Below are positions 9,118 to 18,666 of a DNA stretch of 64,000 bases, piece by piece; the first letter of the stretch is position 1, and every line of letters starts with the position of its first letter. The notes beneath the pieces are model-generated. The model was not told where the DNA came from. It did not search any database and worked only from the letters and a program-made list of their open reading frames with translations. The DNA is taken from assembly GCA_017305715.1 (NCBI GenBank), contig JAFKKG010000028.1, forward strand, positions 1 to 64,000, in the 5' to 3' direction. The translations under genes and the position numbers were made by a program. This DNA comes from Hyphomicrobiales bacterium (GTDB lineage: Bacteria > Pseudomonadota > Alphaproteobacteria > Rhizobiales > Xanthobacteraceae).

Positions 9118-10712
9118 GCCGCGAACGCCTTTATCTGTTCGACACCACGCTGCGCGACGGCGCGCAAACCAACGGCGTCGATTTCACGCTGCATGACAAG
9201 CAGATCATCGCCGGCATGCTCGACGAACTCGGCATCGATTATGTCGAAGGCGGCTATCCCGGCGCCAATCCGACCGATACCGAGTTCTTTGCGACCAAAC
9301 CAAAACTCGACCATGCGCGCTTCACCGCGTTCGGCATGACGCGCCGTCCGGGCCGTTCGGCCTCCAACGACCCGGGGCTGGCGGCGCTGATCGAAGCCAA
9401 GGCCGATGCGATCTGCTTTGTCGCGAAAGCCTCGGCCTATCAGGTCCGCGTCGCGCTCGAGACCACCAATGAGGAGAATCTCGCATCGATCCGCGACAGC
9501 GTCAGTGCGGCCAAGGCGGCGGGCCGCGAGGTGATGGTGGATTGCGAGCACTTCTTCGACGGCTACAAGGAGAATGCCGAATTCGCGCTCGCCTGCGCCA
9601 AGGCGGCGTATGAATCCGGCGCACGCTGGGTGGTGCTGTGCGACACCAATGGTGGCACCATGCCGCACGAGGTCGAGACCATCGTCGGTGACGTCATCAA
9701 GCATATCCCCGGCGGACACGTCGGCATCCACGCCCATAATGACACCGAGCAGGCGGTTGCGAACTCGCTCGCCGCGGTGCGCGCCGGCGCGCGGCAGATC
9801 CAGGGCACATTGAACGGGCTCGGCGAGCGCTGTGGCAACGCCAATCTCGTCTCGCTGATCCCGACCTTGCGGCTGAAGAACGAATTCTCCGATAATCTCG
9901 AAATCGGCGTCACCAACGAAAAAATGGCGACGCTGATGAAGGTGTCGCGGACGCTCGACGACATGCTCAATCGTGCACCGAACCGCCACGCCGCCTATGT
10001 CGGCGAGAGCGCCTTCGTGACCAAGACCGGCATCCATGCTTCCGCGGTCATGAAGGATCCACACACTTACGAACACGTGTTGCCCGAACTCGTCGGCAAT
10101 CACCGCAAGGTGCTGGTGTCCGATCAGGCCGGCCGCTCTAATGTGATGGCCGAACTCGATCGCGCCGGCATTCCCTATGAGAAGAGCGATCCCAAGCTGG
10201 CGCGGCTGGTCGAGGAACTGAAGGAACGTGAGGCCGCCGGCTACGCCTACGAGTCCGCCAATGCGTCGTTCGACCTGTTGGCGCGCCGCACGCTCGGCCG
10301 GGTGCCGGAATATTTCCGGGTTGAGCAGTTCGACGTCAATGTCGAGCAGCGCTACAATTCCAACGGCCAGCGCGTCACCGTGGCGCTCGCGGTGGTGAAG
10401 GTCGATGTCGCCGGCGAGCGGCTGATCTCGGCCGCCGAAGGCAACGGTCCCGTCAACGCGCTCGACGTCGCGCTGCGCAAGGACCTCGGCAAGTATCAGA
10501 AATACATCGAAGGCCTGAAGCTGATCGATTACCGCGTCCGTATCCTCAATGGCGGCACGGAAGCGGTGACGCGGGTGCTGATCGAGAGCGAGGATGAAAA
10601 CGGCGAGAGCTGGATCACGGTCGGCGTATCGCCCAATATCATCGATGCCTCGTTCCAGGCGTTGATGGATTCGGTGGTCTACAAGCTGGTGAAGTCAGGC
10701 GCGCCGGTGTGA
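9114..10712 (+). CDS. cimA: (R)-citramalate synthase
   Basis: A 532-residue member of the isopropylmalate synthase family that condenses pyruvate with acetyl-CoA, giving a threonine-independent route to 2-oxobutyrate and isoleucine. The TIM-barrel signature LFDTTLRDGAQTNGVDF near residues 8-24 and the metal motif GIHAHNDTEQAVANS near residue 204 are intact. The C-terminal third (from about residue 400) is the regulatory LeuA dimer domain. Phe/Thr/Asn choices in the first motif (GAQTNGVDF) match CimA-type proteins better than LeuA; some relatives are annotated 2-isopropylmalate synthase. Confidence 0.9.
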   Translation: MSRERLYLFDTTLRDGAQTNGVDFTLHDKQIIAGMLDELGIDYVEGGYPGANPTDTEFFATKPKLDHARFTAFGMTRRPGRSASNDPGLAALIEAKADAICFVAKASAYQVRVALETTNEENLASIRDSVSAAKAAGREVMVDCEHFFDGYKENAEFALACAKAAYESGARWVVLCDTNGGTMPHEVETIVGDVIKHIPGGHVGIHAHNDTEQAVANSLAAVRAGARQIQGTLNGLGERCGNANLVSLIPTLRLKNEFSDNLEIGVTNEKMATLMKVSRTLDDMLNRAPNRHAAYVGESAFVTKTGIHASAVMKDPHTYEHVLPELVGNHRKVLVSDQAGRSNVMAELDRAGIPYEKSDPKLARLVEELKEREAAGYAYESANASFDLLARRTLGRVPEYFRVEQFDVNVEQRYNSNGQRVTVALAVVKVDVAGERLISAAEGNGPVNALDVALRKDLGKYQKYIEGLKLIDYRVRILNGGTEAVTRVLIESEDENGESWITVGVSPNIIDASFQALMDSVVYKLVKSGAPV

Positions 10713-10719
10713 GGTTCGC

Positions 10720-10802
10720 TGTCATTCCGGGGCGATGCGCAGCATTGAACCCGGAATCTCGAGATTCCGGGTCTGGTGCTAACGCACCATCCCGGAATGA
10801 CG
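10720..10802. repeat. Dispersed palindromic repeat, copy 1
   Basis: An 83-bp unit opening GTCATTCCGGGGCGATGCGC and closing CATCCCGGAATGAC, with a central perfect palindrome CCGGAATCTCGAGATTCCGG. It folds into a long hairpin. A second, inverted copy is at 26963-27044. It lies between cimA and the VOC gene and could act as a terminator for cimA. Confidence 0.85.
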
Positions 10803-10826
10803 TGGCTATATCTGGGATGTAAGCAC

Positions 10827-11204
10827 ATGCTCGATCATGTCTCCGTCGGCGTCAGCGATCTCGAACGCGCAGCGCGCTTTTATGAGCTGACCCTAGCGAC
10901 GCTCGGCCTGACACGGCTGGTGACGCGTCCCGCGACGATCGGTTTCGGCAAGGCCTATCCCGAATTCTGGATCAACCTGCGTGCCGGCATGAAACCGGTC
11001 GCGCCGGAGAGCGGGGTGCATATCTGCCTACGCGCGCGATCCACGGACGTGGTCGACGCCTTTCACGTCGCGGCGCTGGGCGCCGGTGGCCGCTCGGATG
11101 GCGCGCCGGGGATCCGCCCGCATGACCGCGTGAAATACTACGCGGCCTTCGTCATCGATCCTGACGGCAACCGCATCGAGGCGGTAACGTTTCCGAGCGG
11201 GTGA
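10827..11204 (+). CDS. VOC (glyoxalase/bleomycin resistance) family protein
   Basis: A 125-residue single vicinal-oxygen-chelate module pair. It starts MLDHVSVGVSDLERAARFYE, where His3 is the usual first metal ligand, and ends FVIDPDGNRIEAVTF, where the Glu is the usual last ligand. An upstream ATG at 10776 lies inside the dispersed palindrome and was rejected. Members are metal-dependent lyases, isomerases or resistance proteins. The sequence does not say which. Convergent with the LOG gene. Confidence 0.85.
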   Translation: MLDHVSVGVSDLERAARFYELTLATLGLTRLVTRPATIGFGKAYPEFWINLRAGMKPVAPESGVHICLRARSTDVVDAFHVAALGAGGRSDGAPGIRPHDRVKYYAAFVIDPDGNRIEAVTFPSG

Positions 11205-11212
11205 GTAATCCC

Positions 11213-11818
11213 TCAGAGCCGCCGCGCGACGTCCGGCGCCATCTCCTGGCTGCCCTCAGGTGCAACGGCGGCAGCCGCGCGCAGGCGCGGCAGGATATCC
11301 TCGACGCGTTCGGCCTTCAGGACATCGACGTTCAGCGACGGCCGGATGAATTCGGTGGCGCGCATATGCGTCAATAGCGCGATCAGCGGCTCCCAGAAAT
11401 TGTCGATGTTGGCGAGCAGCACCGGCTTGGTGTGCCGGCCGAGCTGCTGCCAGGTCATCTGCTCGACCAGTTCTTCCAGCGTGCCGACGCCGCCGGGCAG
11501 GGCGACGAACGCGTCCGAGCGTTCGAACATCAGGCGCTTGCGCTCGTGCATGTCGGGCGTGACGACCAGTTCGGTCAGGTTCGGATTCATGCGCTCGCGG
11601 GTCGCTAGAAACTCCGGAATGATCCCGGTGACGGTACCGCCGTGATCCAGTACGGATTTGGCAACCGCGCCCATCAGTCCCACCGAACCTCCGCCATAGA
11701 CCAGGCGGATCTTGTTCTCGGCAAATGACTTGCCCAAGCCGATCGCCGCTTCCGTGAAGCGGGGGTTGGAGCCGGAGCCGGAGCCGCAATAGACGCAGAC
11801 GGTTTTGATTTGGGTCAT
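11213..11818 (-). CDS. LOG family (Rossman fold) phosphoribohydrolase
   Basis: A 201-residue protein of the TIGR00730/LOG family, which removes ribose 5-phosphate from nucleotide monophosphates, including cytokinin ribosides. Key signs are VCVYCGSGSGSNPRF at the N-terminus, LVYGGGSVGLMG and the diagnostic PGGVGTLEE loop followed by the QLGRHTKPV segment. ATG 11818 (MTQIKTVCVYCG) is the family-typical start; the frame is open further upstream but gives atypical sequence. Many such genes are labelled 'lysine decarboxylase', which the motif set does not support. Confidence 0.88.
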   Translation of the reverse strand: MTQIKTVCVYCGSGSGSNPRFTEAAIGLGKSFAENKIRLVYGGGSVGLMGAVAKSVLDHGGTVTGIIPEFLATRERMNPNLTELVVTPDMHERKRLMFERSDAFVALPGGVGTLEELVEQMTWQQLGRHTKPVLLANIDNFWEPLIALLTHMRATEFIRPSLNVDVLKAERVEDILPRLRAAAAVAPEGSQEMAPDVARRL

Positions 11819-12032
11819 GCATTTTATGTGGCACTGCAGCGTAAAAAGCTCAAGTCCGATGAAAGCGCCGGAGAAGTGGATTTGGGCCCGAAATGCGGGC
11901 AAACCGGAGAAAGTTTTGCCTTTCAAGGCTGTACGCGGCGATCAAACGCTCTATATGACCAGCAGAATGAAGTTCAATCGAAACCATGTGACGGCGAACG
12001 GACGCGCCATCAGGCTTTTGGGCGCTTGACCG

Positions 12033-13979
12033 ATGGCCGGGACTGATTCGCAAACCGACGAAGCGCACCGCCCCGCCAGCGACAGCCCCGACAAGGCGTC
12101 CCTGATGGGGACGCTGGTGCATCTGTGGCCGTATATCTGGCCCGGCGATCGCGCTGACCTCAAGATGCGCGTGGTCTGGTCGATGGTGCTGCTGCTGGTC
12201 GCCAAACTCGCGACGCTGTCGGTGCCCTTCACCTTCAAATGGGCGATCGATGCGCTCAACGGTTCGCCCAGCGCGCCGGTGGAACCGTCGAACTGGACGC
12301 TGTGGCTGATCGCCTCGCCCTTGCTGATGACCGCAAGCTACGGCGCGGTGCGGGTGCTGATGGCGGTCCTGACGCAATGGCGCGACGGCATCTTCGCGCG
12401 CGTGGCGATGCATGCGGTGCGCAAGCTCGCCTACATCACCTTCGTTCACATGCATGAATTGTCGCTGCGCTTCCATCTCGAGCGCAAGACCGGCGGGCTG
12501 ACCCGCGTGCTGGAGCGCGGCCGCACCGGCATCGAAGTGATCGTGCGGATGGTGATCCTGCAATTGATCCCGACCATCGTCGAGGTGTCGCTGCTGATGG
12601 CGGTGCTGCTGTGGCAGTTCGACTGGCGCTACGTGCTGGCCACCGCGGTCACGGTCGTGGTCTACATGTACTACACCTATGTTGCGACCGAATGGCGGAT
12701 CGAGATCCGCCGCAAGATGAACGATTCCGACACCGAGGCGAATACCAAGGCGATCGACTCGCTGCTCAATTACGAGACGGTGAAATATTTCAGCGCCGAG
12801 CAGCGCGAGGCCGCGCGCTACGACCGCTCGATGGAGCGCTACGAGCATAACAGCGTGAAGACCTACACCTCGCTCGCGGTGCTCAACACCGGGCAGGCGG
12901 TCATCTTCACGCTGGGGCTGACCTCGATCATGCTGATGTGCGCGCTCGGCGTGCGCAACGGCACCAACACGGTCGGCGATTTCGTGCTGGTCAATGCCAT
13001 GATGATCCAGCTGTACCAGCCGCTGAATTTCATGGGCATGGTCTATCGCGAGATCAAGCAGGCGGTGATCGACATCGAGAAGATGTTCAACGTGCTGCAG
13101 CGCAATCCCGAAATCAGGGATATCCCGGGTGCGACACCGCTGGTCGTGAGCTCGGGCAATGTGCGTTTCGAAGACGTGCGTTTTGCCTATGACCCCGAGC
13201 GTCCGATCCTCAAGGGCCTCAGCTTCGAGGTGCCCGCCGGCAAGACGGTTGCGATCGTCGGGCCCTCCGGCGCCGGCAAGTCGACGATCTCGCGGCTCCT
13301 GTTCCGGCTTTATGACGTCTCCGGCGGCAAGATACTGATCGATGGCCAGGACATCAGGAACGTCACGCAGGCATCGCTGCGCGCCTCGATCGGCATGGTG
13401 CCGCAGGATACCGTGCTGTTCAACGACACCATCCGCTACAACATCCGCTACGGGCGCTGGGACGCCAGCGATACCGAGGTGGAAGAGGCGGCGCAACTGG
13501 CGCAGATCGACGGTTTCATCCGGATGTCACCGGCCGGATATGAGACCCAGGTCGGCGAGCGCGGCTTGAAATTGTCCGGCGGCGAGAAACAGCGCGTCGC
13601 GATTGCGCGCACGATCTTGAAGGCGCCGCCGATCCTCGTGCTCGACGAGGCGACCTCGGCGCTCGACAGCCACACCGAACATGAAATCCAGGAGGCGCTG
13701 GAGCGGGTGTCACGTGGTCGCACTTCGCTGGTGATCGCGCATCGGCTCTCAACGATCGTCGGCGCCGACGAAATTATCGTGCTGGATCAGGGCCGCATCG
13801 CCGAGCGCGGAACCCACGCCCGGCTTTTGGCTTCCGGCGGACTTTATGCCAGTATGTGGAACAGGCAGCGTGAAGCCGAGGAGGCGCGGGAGAAACTCGC
13901 GCAGATCGACGACGAAAACGAGGCGCCAAACCGTGCCCCGCCGCCGGTCCAGGATCCTCTAGTGACCGCCGCTGAATAA
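12033..13979 (+). CDS. Atm1-type ABC transporter (permease-ATPase fusion)
   Basis: A 648-residue half-transporter of the inner membrane. Residues about 45-330 form the six-helix exporter domain; the ATPase follows with Walker A GPSGAGKST near 410-418, the signature LSGGEKQR near 515 and Walker B ILVLDEATSALD near 534. NYETVKYFSAEQREA (about 247-261) is typical of the Atm1/HMT1 subfamily, which exports glutathione-linked sulfur or metal conjugates and supports iron-sulfur metabolism. The gene is divergent from the LOG gene. The exact cargo is inference from the subfamily. Confidence 0.9.
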   Translation: MAGTDSQTDEAHRPASDSPDKASLMGTLVHLWPYIWPGDRADLKMRVVWSMVLLLVAKLATLSVPFTFKWAIDALNGSPSAPVEPSNWTLWLIASPLLMTASYGAVRVLMAVLTQWRDGIFARVAMHAVRKLAYITFVHMHELSLRFHLERKTGGLTRVLERGRTGIEVIVRMVILQLIPTIVEVSLLMAVLLWQFDWRYVLATAVTVVVYMYYTYVATEWRIEIRRKMNDSDTEANTKAIDSLLNYETVKYFSAEQREAARYDRSMERYEHNSVKTYTSLAVLNTGQAVIFTLGLTSIMLMCALGVRNGTNTVGDFVLVNAMMIQLYQPLNFMGMVYREIKQAVIDIEKMFNVLQRNPEIRDIPGATPLVVSSGNVRFEDVRFAYDPERPILKGLSFEVPAGKTVAIVGPSGAGKSTISRLLFRLYDVSGGKILIDGQDIRNVTQASLRASIGMVPQDTVLFNDTIRYNIRYGRWDASDTEVEEAAQLAQIDGFIRMSPAGYETQVGERGLKLSGGEKQRVAIARTILKAPPILVLDEATSALDSHTEHEIQEALERVSRGRTSLVIAHRLSTIVGADEIIVLDQGRIAERGTHARLLASGGLYASMWNRQREAEEAREKLAQIDDENEAPNRAPPPVQDPLVTAAE

Positions 13980-14034
13980 TCGAAATTCAGCCTGATCCCG
14001 GGTCGGGAATGGGCCAGCCAGCAAGTGAGCCTCG

Positions 14035-14736
14035 ATGTCGATTGCCAATTCCATCCGCGCGCAGATCCCGCCGATCCATCGCGAAGGCTATCCCTTCATC
14101 GGCGGCTTTGCGCTTGCGAGCCTGATCCTGTTCTGGATCTGGACGCCGCTGGGCTGGATCGGCACGCTGCTGACCGTGTGGTGCGCGCTGTTCTTCCGCG
14201 ATCCCGTGCGCGTCACGCCGGTGCGCGAGGGTATCGTGGTGTCGCCGGCCGACGGCCGTGTCTCGATGATCGCGCAGGTGCTGCCGCCGGCCGAACTCGG
14301 TCTCGGCGACCGGCCGCTGCTGCGGATTTCGATCTTCATGAGCGTGTTCAATTGCCACGTGAACCGCGCTCCGGTGGCGGGCAAGATCGACCGCATCGCC
14401 TACCGGCCGGGCACCTTCATCAACGCCGAACTCGACAAGGCCAGCGAAGACAATGAGCGCAATTCGCTGGTGATTTCGACCGCCAACCATGGTCGCATCG
14501 GCGTGGTGCAGATCGCGGGCCTGGTGGCGCGACGTATTGTCTCGTTCGTGCGCGAGGGACAGACGATCGGCGCCGGTGAACGGTTCGGCCTGATCCGGTT
14601 TGGCTCGCGGCTCGACGTCTATTTGCCCGAAGGCGGCAAGGCGCTGGTTTCCGAAGGCCAAACCGCGGTCGCGGGCGAGACGGTGCTGGGCGATCTCGGC
14701 GGCAACGAGCCGGGACGGACGTTCCGCGCCGATTAA
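14035..14736 (+). CDS. psd: Phosphatidylserine decarboxylase proenzyme (short form)
   Basis: Converts phosphatidylserine to phosphatidylethanolamine at the inner membrane. At 233 residues it is the short PSD-A type. A hydrophobic anchor lies at about residues 22-50. The conserved [24 protein letters not shown] and the C-terminal self-cleavage site RFGSR, with Gly190-Ser191, are visible. The Ser would become the pyruvoyl group. The next gene, pssA, makes the substrate, so the two form a pathway pair. Confidence 0.95.
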   Translation: MSIANSIRAQIPPIHREGYPFIGGFALASLILFWIWTPLGWIGTLLTVWCALFFRDPVRVTPVREGIVVSPADGRVSMIAQVLPPAELGLGDRPLLRISIFMSVFNCHVNRAPVAGKIDRIAYRPGTFINAELDKASEDNERNSLVISTANHGRIGVVQIAGLVARRIVSFVREGQTIGAGERFGLIRFGSRLDVYLPEGGKALVSEGQTAVAGETVLGDLGGNEPGRTFRAD

Positions 14737-14812
14737 CCATCCGAATGGCTGAGACGCCGGTGCGCCGCCGCAATGGCGAAGCAGGCTGGCGGCTGCTATA
14801 TAGTGGCGAGCC

Positions 14813-15700
14813 ATGATCACACCCGATCCCAAATCTTCCGACGCACGCCGCCGGCGGTTTCGCCCGATTCCGGTGCGGATGCTGGTGCCGAACTTCATCA
14901 CGCTGCTGGCGATCTGCGCCGGATTGACCGCGATCCGGCTGTCGACCGAAGGGCGCATGGAGCTTGCGGTCGCGGCGATCGTGTTCGCTGCCGTGCTCGA
15001 CGGCCTGGACGGCCGCGTCGCGCGCATGATCAAGGGCCAGTCGAAATTCGGCGCCGAGCTCGACAGCCTGGCCGACTTCGTCAATTTCGGCGTCACGCCC
15101 GGCCTGATGCTGTATTTCTGGCAGTTGCATGAACTCGGCAATGGCGGCTGGATCGCCTGCATGGTGTTTGCGATCTCGGGCGGTTTGCGGCTGGCGCGCT
15201 TCAATGCCTCGATCGACGATCCGAACAAGCCCGCGTTCGCGGCGAATTATTTCACCGGCGTCCCGGCGCCGCTCGGTGCGCTGACCGTGATGCTGCCGAT
15301 CTATCTGGTCTTTTTGGGCGTCCCGATGCCGCCGGCCTGGCTCACCGCGGCCTATACGCTCCTGATCGGATTCCTGATGGTGTCGCGGTTGCCGGTATTT
15401 TCCGGCAAGACGGTGCGGATGCGGGTGCCGCCGGAGATGGTGCTGCCGGTTTTCGTCTCGGTGGTGTTCTTCATCGCGCTGCTCGTCAGTTATCCCTGGT
15501 ACATCCTGTCGTTCGCGACGGTCGTGTATCTCGCGACCCTGCCGTGGGGCTGGAAATCCTATCGCGACCACGAGCGACGTGCCGCAGCCGCGCAGGCGGC
15601 CGCGACCACGGATGCCGCGACACCCGTCGTCCCGGCACCTGGATTCCCGGCCACTCCAGCCGATACCGATCATGACGACCGGCCGGCGCGGCTGAACTGA
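14813..15700 (+). CDS. pssA: CDP-diacylglycerol-serine O-phosphatidyltransferase
   Basis: A 295-residue multi-pass membrane enzyme making phosphatidylserine from CDP-diacylglycerol and serine. The CDP-alcohol phosphatidyltransferase signature D-G-x2-A-R-x8-G-x3-D-x3-D is complete in DGRVARMIKG..FGAELDSLAD (about residues 66-88). Further membrane helices follow to about residue 250; the last 40 residues are a polar, Ala/Thr-rich tail. It directly follows psd (76-base gap), giving the full phosphatidylethanolamine branch in one unit. Confidence 0.95.
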   Translation: MITPDPKSSDARRRRFRPIPVRMLVPNFITLLAICAGLTAIRLSTEGRMELAVAAIVFAAVLDGLDGRVARMIKGQSKFGAELDSLADFVNFGVTPGLMLYFWQLHELGNGGWIACMVFAISGGLRLARFNASIDDPNKPAFAANYFTGVPAPLGALTVMLPIYLVFLGVPMPPAWLTAAYTLLIGFLMVSRLPVFSGKTVRMRVPPEMVLPVFVSVVFFIALLVSYPWYILSFATVVYLATLPWGWKSYRDHERRAAAAQAAATTDAATPVVPAPGFPATPADTDHDDRPARLN

Positions 15701-15833
15701 GCCACCTGGCGGACTTTCCCAATAGGTCTGCCATGAGCGCCGCCCGAGTTGGGTTCGACCCCAATCTCGGCTATAGGCTTAAGCGATACGGCCTTGCAGA
15801 ACATCCGGCCCAAAAAATCAGGAGAGAAACGCA

Positions 15834-16553
15834 GTGACCCAGTCCGCTTCCGCCCCGCTACCGGCTTCCGTGCTCGAAGCGCTCGGCCGCTACGACACGC
15901 CGACGATCTGCAATGCGATGGAGATCGTGGCCCCCGAGCGCCGGCTGATCGGCTACACGACGAAGCCGCTGGTCTGCCCGTTTCCCAATCTGCCGCCGAT
16001 GGTCGGCTACGCCCGTACCGTGTCGATCCGTTCGGTGCTCAAGTCGGGCCTTCCGGCCGAGGAGCAGGCGCGCCGCCGCATCGCGTATTACGAGTATGTC
16101 GGCACCGGGTTTGGCCCGCGCATCACGGTGATCCAGGATATCGACGGCGCCGATGTCGGTTACGGCGCGTTCTGGGGTGAAGTGCAAAGCAACGTCCACA
16201 AGGCGCTCGGTTGCCTCGGCGTCATCACCGACGGCTCGATCCGCGACATCCCGCAATGGGCGCCGGGCTTCCAGGCGCTGGCCGGCTCGATCGGCCCGTC
16301 GCATGCCTGGGTGCATGCGGAAAGCTTTGGCGGCGAAGTCCGCGTTGCCGGCATGACGGTGCATTCGGACGATCTGATCCATGCCGACCAGCACGGCGCG
16401 ATCGTCATCCCGATCGACGTCGCGGCCAAGATTCCGGATGCCGCCGAACTCTGCGGCCGTCGCGAGACGCCGATCCTGGAGATCGCGCGCAGCCCGGACT
16501 TCACGCTCGAGAAACTGAAAGCGGCGCTGAAGCGTTCGGCCGAAATTCACTGA
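15834..16553 (+). CDS. RraA-like / HMG aldolase superfamily protein
   Basis: A 239-residue member of the RraA/4-hydroxy-4-methyl-2-oxoglutarate aldolase superfamily. The fold core shows as GCLGVITDGSIRDI (the Arg-Asp pair of the active site) and a preceding segment equivalent to the GD loop. It is longer and more divergent than the LigK-like protein at 43028. It is followed 56 bases downstream by a Bug-family binding protein, a pairing often seen in carboxylate catabolism operons. The substrate is unknown; it is unlikely to be a true RNase E regulator. Confidence 0.8.
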   Translation: MTQSASAPLPASVLEALGRYDTPTICNAMEIVAPERRLIGYTTKPLVCPFPNLPPMVGYARTVSIRSVLKSGLPAEEQARRRIAYYEYVGTGFGPRITVIQDIDGADVGYGAFWGEVQSNVHKALGCLGVITDGSIRDIPQWAPGFQALAGSIGPSHAWVHAESFGGEVRVAGMTVHSDDLIHADQHGAIVIPIDVAAKIPDAAELCGRRETPILEIARSPDFTLEKLKAALKRSAEIH

Positions 16554-16609
16554 CGAAAACAAGGCCACCGGCGAAAAGTCGGGGTAATCACCAGGCGAGG
16601 GGGAAGGTC

Positions 16610-17578
16610 ATGCGAGTACTATGGGCGGCGCTGTCACTTCTTGCTGTTGCCGGCGTCGCGGAGGTCCAGGCGCAGACCTATCCGTCGCGGCCCATTACGC
16701 TCGTCGTTCCCTTTCCACCGGGCGGATCCACCGATTCCGCAGCGAGGATCATGGCCGAGCGGATGCGCAGCACCCTCGGCCAATCCATCGTGATCGAAAA
16801 TGTCGGCGGCGCCGGTGGCAGCATCGGCGTCGGCCGCGTCGCCCGCGCCGCGCCCGACGGTTACACCTTCGACATCGGCCAATGGGACACCCATGTCGGC
16901 AGCATCATCTACAAGCTCGACTATGATCTGGAAAAGGATTTCGAGCCGATCGCGCTGATCTCGAACAATCCGCAGCTGATGGTCGCCAAGAACGATCTGC
17001 CGGCGAGCACGCTCGGCGAACTCGTGACCTGGATGAAGGCCAATCCGGACAAGATCAACTTCGTCAACCAGAACGCGGCCGCCAATGTCACCGGTGTGCT
17101 GTTCGAAAACCTGACCAAGCAGAAGGTGCAGTTCATTCCCTATCGCGGCGCGGGTCCGGCGATGACCGACCTGATGGCGGGCACCGTGGATCTGCTGGTG
17201 GTGCAGGGCGCCGTGGCGCTGCCGCAGATTCGCGCCGGCAAGATCAAGGCGCTCGCCAATCTGTCGGTGGCGCGCTCGGCTTCGATGCCCGATATCCCGA
17301 CCGCGGACGAGACCGGCGTGCCCGGGCTTTATATGTCCGGCTGGTTCGGCTTCTGGGCACCGAAGGGGACGCCCAAGGACATCATCGCCAAGCTCAACGC
17401 CGCAACCGTCGAGGCGCTGGCCGATCCGGCGATCCAGAAACGCTTCACCGAATTGGGGCTCGACGTCGCTCCGCGCGCGCAGCAAACCCCGGAGGGCCTG
17501 GCCGCCTTCCAGAAGGCCGAAATTGAAAAATGGTGGCCGATCATCAAATCCGCAGGGATCGGCGTGCAGGCGCCGTGA
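16610..17578 (+). CDS. Bug family tripartite tricarboxylate receptor
   Basis: A 322-residue periplasmic solute receptor. ATG 16610, preceded by a strong GGGGGAAGG, gives a signal peptide (VLWAALSLLAVAGVAEVQAQ) and the canonical mature start YPSRPITLVVPFPPGG. Other family signs are GGAGGSIG, QFIPYRGAGPAMTDLMAGTVD and SGWFGFWAPKGTP. Bug proteins bind carboxylates and often lack local membrane partners, as here. It probably serves the neighbouring RraA-like enzyme. Confidence 0.92.
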   Translation: MRVLWAALSLLAVAGVAEVQAQTYPSRPITLVVPFPPGGSTDSAARIMAERMRSTLGQSIVIENVGGAGGSIGVGRVARAAPDGYTFDIGQWDTHVGSIIYKLDYDLEKDFEPIALISNNPQLMVAKNDLPASTLGELVTWMKANPDKINFVNQNAAANVTGVLFENLTKQKVQFIPYRGAGPAMTDLMAGTVDLLVVQGAVALPQIRAGKIKALANLSVARSASMPDIPTADETGVPGLYMSGWFGFWAPKGTPKDIIAKLNAATVEALADPAIQKRFTELGLDVAPRAQQTPEGLAAFQKAEIEKWWPIIKSAGIGVQAP

Positions 17579-17860
17579 ACTGAGGCGTGAGCGGATGCGC
17601 GTCGCGACCTCGCGCTCACCGCGCCGGCCGGCGCATTATGGTTAGCAAATCGTTGAGATCGCGCCGCGGCATGAGGCCCGGCGAAAGGCGCGACGGCTCC
17701 CGGGCCGTCACGTCGCCGCCCCCCGCAATTATACGGCACGGCGCTCGGTTTAACCTTTACGCGTCTTTAACAGCGCGGACGTAGGGTCGTAGCACGTGGA
17801 CCATTGCGGGCCGCGTCCTGTCCAGGATGGGCTGGTGTTGCGTTCGGGCTGGAGTTTTCC

Positions 17861-18634
17861 ATGGATATCATGACGACTGCCGGACTTGTGGCCGGCTTCG
17901 CCGTTATTGCGGCAATGGTATTCATGGGCGGCGATCTGCACATGTTCATCAGCGAACATGCGATGATCATCATCTTTGGCGGCACGATCGCTGCGACCAT
18001 GATCCGGTTTCCGCTGGGCGTCATGCTGCATGGCCTGCCGCTGGGATTGAAGTTTGCCTTCACGATGAGTCGGCTGTCGGCGCGGGATTTGGTCGAAGAA
18101 CTTGCCCGCATTGCCGAGATTGCCCGCAAGCAAGGTCCAGTCGGGCTCGAAAAGGTGGACACCAAAGAGCCGTTCCTCGCCAAAGGCATCCGCTACGTCG
18201 CCGACGGCTACGATCTGGAATTCATCCGCGATAATCTGGAACGCGACCGCGACAACTTCCTGATGCATCTCAACGAAGGCAGCAAAATCTATCGCGCCAT
18301 GGGCGACTGCGCGCCGGCGTTCGGCATGATCGGAACTCTGATCGGCATGGTACAGATGTTCTCGAACATGTCGGATCCCTCGAAGCTCGGCCCGTTCATG
18401 GCGACCGCGCTGCTTGCAACGCTTTACGGCGCGCTGGTCGCGAACCTGCTCTGTCTGCCGATCGCCGACAAGCTGCATGGCAAGCTGCTCGACGAAGAGA
18501 CCAATCGGACGCTGATTATCGACGGCATCCTGATGATCCGCGATTCCAAGAGCCCTGCGCTGGTGCGCGAAATGCTTCTGGCCTATCTACCCGAGAAACA
18601 TCGCCACGAGGAAGGCGAACTGGCGCCCGCCTGA
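17861..18634 (+). CDS. motA: Flagellar motor stator protein MotA
   Basis: A 257-residue inner membrane proton-channel subunit. Four hydrophobic segments are visible (about residues 5-24, 30-50, 150-175 and 180-205), with the cytoplasmic loop between helices 2 and 3 and the conserved GDCAPAFGMIGTLIGMVQM in helix 3. ATG 17861 was preferred to an upstream start because it begins directly with the first helix region. The adjacent motB supports stator function rather than ExbB/TolQ. No other flagellar genes are in the window. Confidence 0.88.
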   Translation: MDIMTTAGLVAGFAVIAAMVFMGGDLHMFISEHAMIIIFGGTIAATMIRFPLGVMLHGLPLGLKFAFTMSRLSARDLVEELARIAEIARKQGPVGLEKVDTKEPFLAKGIRYVADGYDLEFIRDNLERDRDNFLMHLNEGSKIYRAMGDCAPAFGMIGTLIGMVQMFSNMSDPSKLGPFMATALLATLYGALVANLLCLPIADKLHGKLLDEETNRTLIIDGILMIRDSKSPALVREMLLAYLPEKHRHEEGELAPA

Positions 18635-18666
18635 TTGCCGGGCAGCATCCAGGCGCAGCATAGAAC

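Noticed and set aside
11850..13496. 548-codon antisense frame opposite the ABC transporter
   Set aside because: His/Arg/Asp-rich shadow of the Walker-motif-bearing transporter.
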